From positions 4,898,001 through 4,962,000 of the forward strand of contig WJXW01000001.1 in NCBI GenBank assembly GCA_015832175.1: DNA of 64,000 bases. Direction: 5' to 3'. Shown here piece by piece: positions 33,945-45,522 of this stretch. Source of the stretch: Paraphaeosphaeria minitans. Lineage: Eukaryota; Ascomycota; Dothideomycetes; Pleosporales; Didymosphaeriaceae. Position 1 is the stretch's first letter; every line of letters starts with the position of its first letter. The notes beneath the pieces were generated by a model. The model saw only the letters and a program-made list of their open reading frames with translations, was not told where the DNA came from and did not search any database. Made by a program: the position numbers and the translations under genes.

Positions 33945-36733
33945 ATGACAAGCTCGGCTCCACCGGAGTTGAAATTCCCTCCCCCACCGCAAGCGAACCA
34001 TCCTGCAGCTTCGGTATCGCAAGAAAAGGAGATGAACGACAAGGTCACTGAAACAACCTCTGACAAGGCCACCGCAGCATTCATCCGCCGGGTCCTTTGC
34101 TCTCACGACGTCCTCTTGGGAAACGGCGAGCGGGGTCGCAATACGCCACGACCGATCGAAGCAGTACTGCCGCCCTTGTCTAGCTCGAATGAGGTTGACC
34201 TGCAGCTCTACGGCATCATAGCTGTGATAATCAAGGAATTCGTACAGACGTGGTACTCCAAGATTACGCCTGACCATGTGTTCGTCAACGAAGTAATCCA
34301 GGTCATCGCACATTGCACGAGGGCTTTGGAACAACGATTACGAGACGTTGATCTGGAAGCTCTTCTCCTTGATGAGATTCCTGGGCTGCTTGAGGAGCAC
34401 CTCAGGGGTAGGTTTTCTTGATCTTTAGGCATCGAGCGAGTACGATCTAACTTTCTGAAAGATATTCGTCTCGCGAAACAACAGGCTTTTTCGCAGCATT
34501 CATTGGTCACCGACCCTCGTGCTGTCTACCACGCTCTCCACCCGCACCCTGCACTATCTCCTGTGCCAACTGATGCGGTACCATCTAGCATCGCCGAGCA
34601 GCGGGAGAGTGAGTCTGTGTGGCGCCAACTACTCATCCAAGGTGTCCTGGCTGTGCTCCTCCCAACCGAGGATCTGGAAAATGATTGTTTGCGAGCCTTA
34701 GTGGCCGAAATATTTGCGGAAATGATCCTTGGAAACAGCATTAGTGGAAAGGCTTGCGAGGGATGGTTGCTGTGGGAAGGTATCACCAGAATTGCTGAGG
34801 TTCTACAGCATCCTGGTGCCAAAGAAGAGGACTTCCAATCACAAGACGAAAGCCCAGAGCAGCCGCTGAGCCGTTTGGAACGCTATGGCTTGCTCGCTCC
34901 GCCAGTTGCGGAGCAGGATGGCTCTTCTCACATGCCGTTGGGCAACACGAAAAAATATCAAAATACTCCCATGACTGCTAACGGGTTATTTTGGATGATT
35001 GTCCAATACATATTTCTGGCGGGTACAGCGTTGCGAGCGGCGATCGGTATGATCGCGACATCTTCGTCCTTGCCGCTAAGATCTGCCATCGCAACTGGCG
35101 GTCAATCAGCTGTCGAAGTAGACCACGGGACCCCACTTGCAGAGAGCGGCAGTCGGGCTGAGAGGCAACTGCTGACCTCTAAGCGGCCTATAGTCAGCAT
35201 GAAGTTATGGAGCTGTGCGTCGCAACTTGTTGAGCTCCATACACGCATGCCTTGGCTTTCAGGTTTCATATCCATGCTCCGTTGGGCAGTGTTGGCTGGC
35301 CCAGGACGATTGGGAAATATGAATGCAATATTGGACAGGTAAGTCGCAACGTTCTCATACATCTCATGGTTGGATAAACCTGGCAAGGATCTTCGTCAGT
35401 GCGCTCAGGCCATCCCTCGGCTTGCAGGAAGCCCGCATGAACATTCAGTCACTTGACTTAAGCGCCCGCCACCTGCGCTCATACGCCTTCGCCTCGTGCC
35501 GACTTGCATGAGATCCCAACACCTCCCGGGCGGCAACTCAAGGCGTCCTGAGCCCAACGCGAGCCTTGGCATGAATCAGCCTGGCTTTCTCAAGGACGAC
35601 GACATAGTCATCATCATCGGAGAACTGGAGTGCCTTCCCAACGCCGATGGTCGCGCCAAACTCACGGATCATGGCGCCACTTTTGCCGCAGCGATAATCG
35701 CGCTCGCATCGGCGCTATCTATGTAGTCTCCGTGGCGGATGACCGCCCATTTGCTGGCTTGTCCATGCCACACCAGTTTCTTCGTACTTTGCGCTTTTCC
35801 ATCAAATGGCGGGATTTGGTTGGAAGGCCATTCCGCAATTTTGCTGCCGTCGTGCCATCGACATTCCCGAACTGGTACAGGGTCCCAAGCGGCAGCTGCG
35901 CTGCAAACACTACGGTTGATTGCCCCAGACAGACCACACCTTCAACCGTTTATTACCCTTGGGGGCCTGGGTTGTGCGAACGAGCCGCCGAGGCAGTCCA
36001 GGTCGCTTCGTGGGGTTATTGACCTAAGAGCCCCTCTTGTCATCCCATCATCTACCGAGACAACCCTTGCGAAGCCTAACTTCGTGGATATCCTCGGATG
36101 GACATTGCCCTGAAAGGCATCGCGCTCAGGAGCTGTATTGGCGCTTAGCCATGTTCCGACATGCTTGCCTTGCCTGCATCTTTATTCAACGATGCCAGAT
36201 CCCTTGATACGTACATTCAGTACATCCCGCATCTGACTGCATGTCGCGGGTTGACCATTCATCGGGACGCACCGCATATATTTGCATGGCCGGAGACCAA
36301 TCATGACTACAGTTTATGCTGATTTTTTCCACGCTAACCAACTGCTAGATACCTATCGCACACGGTGCAAACACGAGTGCTCAACCCCGCCTTCCTTCCC
36401 ATGCTTCTCCGCACTCTTCGTGCAACTCTTTTCCCTCATAACGGACTAGCTCCAGCACGGCAGCCACCTTCGGAGGAAGAGGCGAAGGCAATCAAGCGGC
36501 GTTGCGCCGCCACGCTACTAGGCTTACTGCCAACAACGGTGGCGTCGGCATTTTTCGCGACCAAAGAACAAGTAGACCACCTTCGGCAGGTGGAAGCGCT
36601 GCTGGACTGCCTCGACGACACTTACCTCAACAAACATCTCATTTTCGCGATCGTGGAGCTGATAGTACTGCGATTGGTGCCGGAGCTAGGAGATGGAGGG
36701 GTACAGGCTCTCCTCGAAGGGAGGTTGGGGTAG
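33945..36733 (+). CDS. PXA-domain protein (sorting-nexin-associated)
   Basis: PXA domains are found in sorting nexins and in fungal proteins of endosome/vacuole membranes; this protein has PXA without a visible PX domain. Exons 33945-34407, 34462-35338 and 36349-36733 give 574 residues. The PXA part is residues about 25-260: ASLIRRVL-like AAFIRRVLCSHDVLLGNG, DLQLYGIIAVIIKEFVQTWY, ITPDHVFVNEVIQVIAHCTR, ALEQRLRDVDLEALLLDE and later DCLRALVAEIFAEMILG. The C-terminal exon (YLSHTVQTRVLNPAFLPMLL to the end) is a conserved helical block. Intron 1 is 54 nt, but intron 2 is 1,010 nt, about twenty times the local norm, with perfect signals (gtaagt; branch gctaac; ctag). The start at 33945 is preferred to 33912 because of the spacing to med10 and the family N-terminus. 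Confidence 0.85.
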
Positions 36734-39700
36734 GGTAGCCCCTGAAGCTCGCATTTGTTTTTTTCCCACCCTGGGTATGGTTCAGGGCACCCGTACGCTG
36801 TCAATACCGAGCCCTTTTTTCAGGCGTCGTCGCCTTTGTTGCATCCTATCTGGTGTGCAGGCGTTGAAGGCGCATACCACGGTTTACGACGTGGCCGGAG
36901 CGCCGTGCATCTCTACTCAGCGCCCGAGGCCCCCCACCGCTGGAGGCCCTGTCAGGCGCGATTATCCTACATCGAGAACACCATCAAGCCACAGTCGCGC
37001 ACCGGTCGCGAGACCGGAGCTCAGCTGAGCACACAACGCTTTTGAATACCCGGCGTTGTCTGGGTATGAGTGTTTCCCAAGTAATTGGATCCTTGGACTA
37101 CTGCACTGGCCATTGAAGCAGATGCGCAACCTTGCGTTTCACTCACACGGATCCGCTGAACATATTGCTTCGCATACAGCGTGTACCTGCTGGGAGATAC
37201 GCCCACCGGATCCCGAAAATGAGGGGCTCCAGCCAATGACGATAATTCAACCAACGCATTACGCATGTGCCATCCTGACTGCATCTCGTATTGCGCACCT
37301 GATAACAGCAGATGTCAAACAGCTGACTGCGAGATCTCGTTCCGCGTCCCTGAATAAACAGCTGAAGTGACTGCTTCGTACACCGCAAGTCACTCGCCTG
37401 GGCCCTGCCGGCTTGCCTTATCCGGGTGCGGATCATGAACATGCAGTTTCGAAACACTCGACCAATCAGCGTAGACTTGAGCTGCAGCCAGGATATTCGT
37501 TAGAGTTGCGGTGTACATGGAGGTACTTTGGGTGCTCTGGTTCATGTTATAACGCAAAGCAGGAATATGCCAGGCCATGCCAGCAAGCAATCCGTGTAAA
37601 CTCGCCGCTTTTTAGTTCTCAGCATGCGCTGACGCGAGAATTTACCAACCAACCGCGGCTGCTAAATGCAGCCGGAAGGTTTCTGGAAGGACAAGACATT
37701 GACGGCAGAGTTGAGAAGTGAGATTTAACTTTCGCAGTGCAATTAGCGTTCCAGACTTGGAGAATGGCAGCGCCGGCGCGGTTAAACGGCCATGCTGGTA
37801 AGTCTACCTACCCTTCCATCGACGGAAGCACGCTTCATTTCGCCCCGCATCATGAATGCCGCTCAACACCGCAACCCACCGCAGCGCTCGCCACTTGCTC
37901 GCGGGAGCCGTCATGCGCCTTCCTTGTTGTTTCAGATGCAAGAACAGCGTGGACTTTGGTATACGAACATAGGTCCAGAACGCAGACGACCTCACTTCGC
38001 GTATGGGATTAAAGTTTGAAGACACATTTATCAGGGAAGCGATAACAAGGGCCCGCCGCAGGGTTTGAGCGAAGGGATAGGTGTCGGCTGCGTTCAATGG
38101 TACTGGGTACTTCAATGACTTTTCGACCTTAGCAAATGTGATGATAGTGCGCTCTTGCGGGGAGCTCGATGCCAGTATGAGTAGTCGCTTCGAAGATGCT
38201 GGTGTTTATATCCGGGTGTTAGGTGTACCTACCTATGCGCTTTAGTCGTTCCTGAAAATGATGGCCGTTGGGCTGCAGGGATCCTCGGCAACGATTGCTC
38301 TCCCCGACGCTAGACGCTGGTCAACACTGTCAAGAGTCGCTCTCGAATCAGTCACTTATTTTATAGCCGTGGCTTGCGCATGAAGTGCCGAAGCCTCCGT
38401 GATCATCGGCTTCTCCGGCCTCACAAAGCCAAGAAAAAGGTCTTATTAGGTGTTCATCAACCGGCATCCGTTCAAACCTTCCGCTTCCTTAGCAAGACAA
38501 TCCTGGGCATCTTCACGAAACAGGGCTGTGACTCTGGTCGATGGTCGACGAATGGTACCGCTGTCTCCGGTCATGTCAATGATCAATCCAACACTCATTC
38601 GTGGTTGTATCGAGATCAATATCTCCATCACTCGCGAGCCTATCTCGAAGGAAGATATCATCCTAACAGCGACCGAGAACTGTTTTCCCATAACGTAACA
38701 GCGTCGTGCATTCTACGTTAGGAGTTTAAGATGGGTCAATGCCGAGCCAGCTAGGACCTTGACTCGCAAGCGAAACGCTCAGAGGACAGTTTTTCTGCTC
38801 TTTTCGGGTCAGACAGATGTGCGGGTAGCGGGCACTCGGCGCCGTTTTACGCAATTGATCGGTTGTGGAGACAATCATGACTTGCGCCACTTCCGTAGGA
38901 ACATGTGGAGACACAACAGGCTGAAGAAGCTCCAGCAAACGTTATCAGAGATGAAGAATGACTTTCGCATGACGAAAGAGCTACTCTCGAGGCAAGATCC
39001 AAATGCGATGAGCCATCGCGATATGGGCAGAAGGGCAGAAGGGCCGAGCTTGACTCGCATGTCGCCTTCGAGAGATCCTTCGGGCGGCGCGGCCATTGAT
39101 CTACGCAACTCCACGTGCCGTTGACCTAAAGCCTGCTCATAGGGTTGCAAACGATTATCGAAGCGTGTTCGCCAATATCGTTGTTGGCACCAGCCACAGG
39201 GATATGACGATCTTTGCGACTCTATCTAACTTTTGTTGCACAACACCGGTCATACTTTCGCCGTTCAGCTCCGCCTACGTGCTGACTGCATCGATCTCCC
39301 GTCGCGGAGCTAGCGGGCCGCCTGTTTTGTGTCTTCTCACGCTACCTAGTGCGTGGTGCAAGAACCCGTGCATTGCGTCAGATACATCCAGATACAGCCA
39401 GATTTTGAGGATTGTCCGCCTTGGCTGAACATGTCTCCATGCCATGGCTGCAGGGGACAAGCTGCTGTCATGCGCGCAGTTGGGCGTAACGCAGCTAGGC
39501 GATCAGTCGATGGAGCGGGCCGTGGGAAGATCTTGTCGGACTGAGTGTTATGTTGAACAAGGAAAACCAGGCCTTGTCGCAACTACGTTTGAGGCTCCTG
39601 AAGGTCAAGTGATGATCGGCAGTATGTCTATTACGTGCTGCACAACACGCGGCTGATCTTGAAGCGTAGCTCTTTCAAGGCCCAAGACCGCAAATCCAGC

Positions 39701-39881
39701 GAATTACAACGTATCAAGGGGAGAAAGTGTCGTACGGTGCAGACGCGATCTTGCTTGTGCAACAGTTGGAGCGAATCTCGAGGGACTACGATATCGGCGG
39801 TTAAGCGTAGGTACAATATCGATATTGGCAGCGGGATGCAGCCACTTGGCGACCCTGCAGGCGGGTGCCTCGTTCAATGCG

Positions 39882-39891
39882 TACCTAGGTA
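39882..39891. repeat. TACCTAGGTA palindrome, copy 2
   Basis: Exact copy of the palindrome at 2052, in the gene-free region. Confidence 0.6.
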
Positions 39892-41751
39892 CCTGGCTGT
39901 CGATTCTCCCTGTGCAACACAGCTGCGACACGACTTCGTCATGTTCGCACGAGTTCTTCTCCAAAAGAAACGAACCTGTGGAGTATGCATACCGGATTTG
40001 TCGTTCAGCGTCCCGTTTCAGTTCGCAGGAGACAATGCTGCTACCCGCTGCGCCTACATTACACGACTTCAAGCACGCCCGAATCCTGCTTCGCGGGCCA
40101 ATCCAGAGCATCCACACAATCAGCGTTGCACTGCATAGCTATTTGGTCACGTGGTTTTCATCCCCGCATTCGGGACCTTAACACAACCTTTGGCATGAAG
40201 CATCCGTACGCTGAGTAACGTTTCGCCTCTGCATTTGTTTTGCGAACCAGGTACTATTCGCAGTACAAGTGACCTTCGGCAGCGCCGGCTTTGTGCTATA
40301 TCGAGCAATCCAACTTTGGCCCTTGGGCCGTTAGGCTGGTGTTGCAGGACATATCTGACATGAAGGATCCAGCTGTGGCGGGTGAAAGGGCGGTACTCCT
40401 TGCGTTCTGTTGAGGACCCAGCATCGGTATGCTTTGCCGGCGTTGGGTTGCTACACAGGAAATAAGTATTCCTGCTGTGCGTGAGATCGATACCAGCCTT
40501 GCTGGGCCTTAAAAAACACAACGACAAAGCAACGACGGGAAACGGAACCCGCCATAAGCAAGCAAAGCATGCCCGCCAACTGTCAACACGCATCGTTCTC
40601 GCACCGCTGGCCTGACGTTCTTTTTGGGACTATCATTATGCAATGCAAGCTGCTCACACTGGCGCAAAAAGCAACTCTTACCTGTCTAGCAGGCATTCGA
40701 CAAAAACAAATGCTCCACAGACACGATGCAATATGTCGTGAGACACATGCTTGCAGCAAAAGGGCATTTCTTCGGCGACATCCTTCAATAAACGGGAAGC
40801 AAGCTCTTTTTTGTTTTGACCCGACCACATGACGAATTGCGTACGCACCCAAGCATCCACACTCGGAGCACGTACCAGAACCATCTTTTTGTGTTGCGTT
40901 CTCCACCTGCAATTCCTGCACCGTCGAACCTGTCAGTCTTAGCGGCAATTACATGGTATAGAATCTGGTGCTCCAGGTATCACGGCTCACTCGAGTACTC
41001 GTCGATCCTTACACGCCAACTCGCTCATCGGCCCATGTTTGCAATTCCAGATTGTCACGTAGTAGTACGTTACAGAGCGCTGGCCTCGGTCCACGTCTTA
41101 GTCCGCGGAGGCTCAAACCTGCCAGACTGCAAGCCGGGAACTGCCTGCGCTCACAACGTTATCCACGATGATCAATGATACTCAGTGTAGCCGGCCATCC
41201 GCCCATGCCACACGCCACACGCCACCGTCTGCGCACTAGGTAGCCAGATCAGACCAGACGAGCGAGACGCGAGATGCAACGATCTCCCCCAACTTCAGCC
41301 CCTGCTGCGTCGCTCTCCAGCATCTGCCCTGCGACGCTACGTTGAGCCAACGCTCCCCCAAACTCCATCAAACCGCGAACCCACGGTCGACCGAACGAAG
41401 CCCCATCGTCCATGGCAAGACACCGCTGCAAAGAATGACTCTCGCGTCGGACGCACGTGAGCCCCCGGCGCACCCACCTTCATCTCCGTCGCACGTTACA
41501 ATGCCCCGGCTCGTACCGCGATGCTCCCGAACAAGCAGGATCGTCGAGCAGACGGCCGATGCCCAACACGCAACAGGCAGCCCGCCAAGCGCAAAATGTC
41601 CCGAAGCGGCAGTCGTGATTCGCGTGCGGCTTCTGGCTCTGAGCAGCCTGGTCTCATAGCTCGCCGGCCTGGGCGTTGCACCGCCAGCCCTCGTCCGTTC
41701 CTTTGTTCGTGCTGCTGGCGAGCTCCGCTAGCTGCTCGTACCTGGCTCTGG

Positions 41752-41799
41752 AGGATGAGGATGATGAGGATGAGGATGAGGATGAGGATGAGGATGAGC
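41752..41799. repeat. GGATGA hexanucleotide repeat
   Basis: Seven to eight units of ggatga with one shortened unit, in non-coding DNA. Confidence 0.8.
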
Positions 41800-41847
41800 C
41801 TCAGGAATCGGGGAGCCGGGAGCGCAGCGCTGGGGCGTTGACTCGAA

Positions 41848-41871
41848 CCTACCGTACCGTACCGTACCGTA
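41848..41871. repeat. CCGTA pentanucleotide repeat
   Basis: Four to five copies of ccgta, followed at 41880-41903 by three copies of the unit tgccatc. Confidence 0.8.
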
Positions 41872-42495
41872 GCATCGATCTGCCATCTGCCATCTGCCAT
41901 CTGCCGGCCTCTTGCGCAAGCCTCGAACGCTCCTGGACTGGAGGGTGTCGAAACACCGCACGTCTGCTGCCCTCAGGCACAAAGCAGGACCACCGCTAAG
42001 CGCCCGCACGCGGGATATTGCTATGTAGGTACATGCGTGCTCACTAGCCGCAATCAACCAACCCACCTTTTGTACGTTCCGCACGCCAACGACGTCCCCG
42101 GGCACCCCCTCCCCCCACGAACCTCCCCCCCCCCAGGCTCGCAGCGCACCGCAGCCCAGCACCGCAGCCTCGGCGAGCCCAGACGCATTGCAATATCGCA
42201 GCCTCACTCTGCCTCTGGCAACCCGTAGCCTTACCTCGCCCTGTACGGACTGGTCGTCCAGATTAGCTCCCCCCTCGAGACCAGCAACAGCCACAACGCA
42301 GTCTCGCGCTGCACCCACCCGCCGTGCCCACCCGTCCAAGCGAAGCAACAGCCGTCATGAAAAAGTCACCGCCGCATTAGCCCTCCCGCGTGCAACGCAC
42401 CGGGCCCTCTCCCCCTCGCGGCCCAAGGCCATGTACCGTACCGTGTAGGTACGACGCAGCATAGCGTCGCGCCAGCCCCGTCTAGCACTCCCTCG

Positions 42496-42545
42496 CTCAA
42501 TCAATCAATCACTCAGTCAATCAATCACCCACCCACTCAATCAAC
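42496..42545. repeat. TCAA tetranucleotide tract
   Basis: Imperfect tcaa units interrupted by tcac and ccac. Confidence 0.6.
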
Positions 42546-42677
42546 CGACGTCAATATTCACGTGTCCCCATTTTCACGTTCAACTGCCCGTCCCCCGCCC
42601 AGCCCAGCCTCGGCACGGTCCAACGTCTGCCCCAGCAGCGCGCGTCCTCGCACACGTGTACGGTGCGGTAGGTAGAC

Positions 42678-42687
42678 TACCTAGGTA
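42678..42687. repeat. TACCTAGGTA palindrome, copy 3
   Basis: Exact copy of the palindrome at 2052, flanked on the left by a GGTA dimer. Confidence 0.6.
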
Positions 42688-42823
42688 CGCACTCGCCTGT
42701 CTCGCACAAAAGCAAAGCAAAGCAAAATACGGACTCCCCCCCTGCCTCGCACCAGCACATGCGCGCGAGAACAAACGGTGCTACTGATGTGGTATTGGTA
42801 TATGCAAATCCGCAATAGACGTG

Positions 42824-42868
42824 TCCATCCATCCACCCATCTACCCATCCACCCATCCATCCATCCAT
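42824..42868. repeat. CATC/CACC tetranucleotide tract
   Basis: About eleven units, mostly catc with cacc variants, in non-coding DNA. Confidence 0.8.
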
Positions 42869-43731
42869 CAAACGGACTGGCTCCGTGGCACGCCTGCCTC
42901 CCTCTCCCGTGGGCCAGCTCGGTCGCGTCGCGTCGCTCTGCAGTGCAAGCGATGCCAGGATTGCGCGGCCGACCTTGACGCGCCCGTACCTTGAGCCCCC
43001 GGGGATCCCGCCAGCCCATTCCCTTTCCTCCGTTGCGCCTTGGCGCCGCCGAACCCACTCCTCAGACCCTGTTCCAATCTTGGGAAAGTGTTCTCATCTT
43101 GTCGTCCTCGCCTTGCTACGGGCCGACCAAAGCCGAAGCAAACAGTGCAAAGAAGCGCGAGCTTCAAACTTGTAGTTGTGTAAAATCCCTTAGTAGTTAT
43201 AATGTAACCGTAAATGTAAAGATGAAGGGGAAAAGTGAACAAGTAAGAAAAAAAAAGGTACAATAGTGGTTTCGTCCGCGCGAGCGGGTACAGTCTTTTC
43301 GGACCATTGTAAAGGGAAAAATTCGAATCAACAAGTATTGACACGCAGGGGTATAGAGGCCGTCGCAATGGTAAAAGTTAAAACCGGTATAGTAAGAACA
43401 AACCAGCCGAGAGAAAAACTCTGCGGCCAAAGACAATGGGTGAAATGATGATGACCATGCTAATGATGCTGATGCTGAAAGCGCTCGACCGGTTGTGATG
43501 CATTAAAAACTCAGATGCTGTGCCTGTGTCTGCGCCATCACGTGGATGACTGGAATAACTGCCTCCGCGACATTGCACGGCGACGAGTTTCAAGGCACTT
43601 CGCCGGCCCAAAGCCGGATTGAAGTGTGTCGATGAATATACGTTGTGTCGTGGCTGGTTACTCGTGCGACATCGCCTGTTCCGATCGTTCACAAAGGCCG
43701 GACGGATATCACCACGCTTGTAATGGTACCA

Positions 43732-45522
43732 CTAGTGTAACGAGTCGATGCTCTCAACCTTGTCGACTGTGCCGTAATTGGGCTCCGACGTTTGGCGCAT
43801 TCCGGATGGCAGGCTTTCCGAGCTGCGCTTGATCTTGAGCTTCTCCATGAGCTTGCCAATGGTGACGTACTCCTGGGGTTCCACAACGAAGTCTTCATGC
43901 TGTTGCTGGAAGAAGGTCCAAACCAGCTCCAGGGCACGTGCAGCCTCCTCTTGTGACGGAGAATCAGGTGTCGTGTCTTCTGCCACGGTTTGCAACACGC
44001 TCGGCTGGTGCAGGTTCGAGATCGATGGCATCGTAGTCAGGCCATTGGGCAATGGTGGTGGTTGCATCGAGTTCGTGACTGTCGTTGGTGAAGCCTGCAT
44101 AGCGTCTTCCATCGCGGCCAGAGATGGCTGGAACTCATCCATGGGAGAGTCTAGCGCCGTCGAATTCAAGAACTTTGGAGTCAGCGCTTCTGATGATGGC
44201 GGCGGTGACATGTACTGCTCGACGCCAACTAGCATGGGAAAGGTCTGGCTTCGCGGTCGCTGGAAGCCGCTATTGCTCGGCTGACCCCTGGCTTGTTGAT
44301 TGCGGGTGAAAGGGTTGGGTCCACATGCTGAATCTGGTGTGAAGAAAGGCGACGACAAGGACGTCGGGCTGGTTGGACCGGCTGAGAACGACGAGGGCGC
44401 AGTATCAGTGAAGACGCTTGACAGGGACGTGTTGCTCTGCGAGTGGAACGGGCGACGGTGGTTTACAAAGTCCTGGACCTCAGGGCTCTCGGTCTTCCGT
44501 TCTTCTTTACTGGGTTTCGTCGAGACCGTTAGTGGAGAGGGCGATACCACGCTCGGTGAGGTAGGCGAGATGCCACCAGGAGTGTGCACATTGGAAGGCG
44601 GATTCGAGCCCTCTGACTCTTCAGCAATAGATCCCTTCCTAGATTTTGAGCCCAGCAGGTTGTTCTTCTGTTTGAACTTCTCAAGCCAGCTGGTGCTACT
44701 CGCTTTTAGATGGCTGTCGTTGTTGCCCACAGTTGTTGCGAAGAATTTTGCCTTTTCTCGGATGATGGTATCCGTCAGAGGAAGACCTTGTCGCTGATGG
44801 TTTCGCGCCCAGTTGGCTAGTGCTCGCTCGATATCGGGGAACTTGCCTTTCGACCTTTTTAAGGGTGAACGGCTTCCATCGTCCTGGTAGAGATACTTCT
44901 CCTTCTGGCGCAGCACCTTGGATACGGTACTAAACAAAGTCAGCAAAGGGATGATTATCTACGTGGATCCAAATTCTACCTTCGTTCTACACCGAACATT
45001 GCTGGGAAGAGGTCAGCCACTCTTCTTCCATACATAGCAAGTGACTGTTTGCAGCTTACCTCCAATCTCGGTCTGCTTGACGGTGGGATGATCCTCGTGG
45101 TATTGGCACATTCTCCGGCGGTCAGCGTCTGTGAGAGTCTTGCGCGGAGTGCTTGATGTGCGGCCAGAGTGCGTCGAAGTCGCTGACACGGGCGTAGCGG
45201 ACACTGGCGTGATTGGGACCGGCGCCGAAGGGAAGATGGGCGGTACGTAGGTCGACTGGCTGGTCATCATGCTCGGCCACTGGGTGACTTGGGGCATGAT
45301 CAGAGGATGCAGCTGCGAGTGTGCTGTCCGGTGCTGCGGCGGAGGCTGCATGGCGTTGGTGTACATGGGCTCCATGGGAATGGGGCCATAGCTGAAGTGG
45401 TTGAAGTCTTGCACCGACGTCTGATGATGAGGGTCGAAGTGACTGGCGTGGGCCCAAGCCGCATGTTGGTCCTCGTACGAGTCCTGGTGTTGGTGCTCGT
45501 GGTCCATCTGCAGCTGGCTCAT
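43732..45522 (-). CDS. CENP-B-type HTH DNA-binding protein (transposase-derived)
   Basis: Nuclear DNA-binding protein with the two-part helix-turn-helix of CENP-B and pogo/Tc5 transposases but no DDE nuclease domain, so it looks domesticated. Exons 45522-45060, 45001-44980 and 44929-43732 give 560 residues. Exon 2 is a 22-nt micro-exon coding for AMFGVERS across both joints. The N-terminus is His/Gln/Pro-rich. The first HTH is at about 125-170 (LTDADRRRMCQYHEDHPTVK, then QTEIGAMFGVERSTVSKVL), the second at about 190-250 (FPDIERALANWARNHQRQG ... SSTSWLEKFKQKN). The rest is Ser/Pro-rich and disordered, apart from a conserved end, LELVWTFFQQQHEDFVVEPQ and YVTIGKLMEKLKIKRSS. Fission yeast CENP-B homologues silence retrotransposons and bind centromeres; whether this one does is unknown. 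Confidence 0.82.

Larger units (their letters stand above)
36734..43731. other. 7-kb gene-free region with repeats
   Basis: No gene could be supported in about 7 kb, although GC content stays near that of coding DNA. A frame at 38759-39124 contains a coiled-coil-like segment (see findings). The right part (41.3-43.1 kb) is the 3' flank of the CENP-B-like gene with C-rich DNA, GGATGA, CCGTA, TCAA and CATC simple repeats, and two TACCTAGGTA palindromes. Confidence 0.5.

Noticed and set aside
39635..40138. 167-codon plus-strand frame
   Set aside because: No recognisable domain, Cys-rich and Arg-rich as in chance frames; a competing frame of similar length overlaps.
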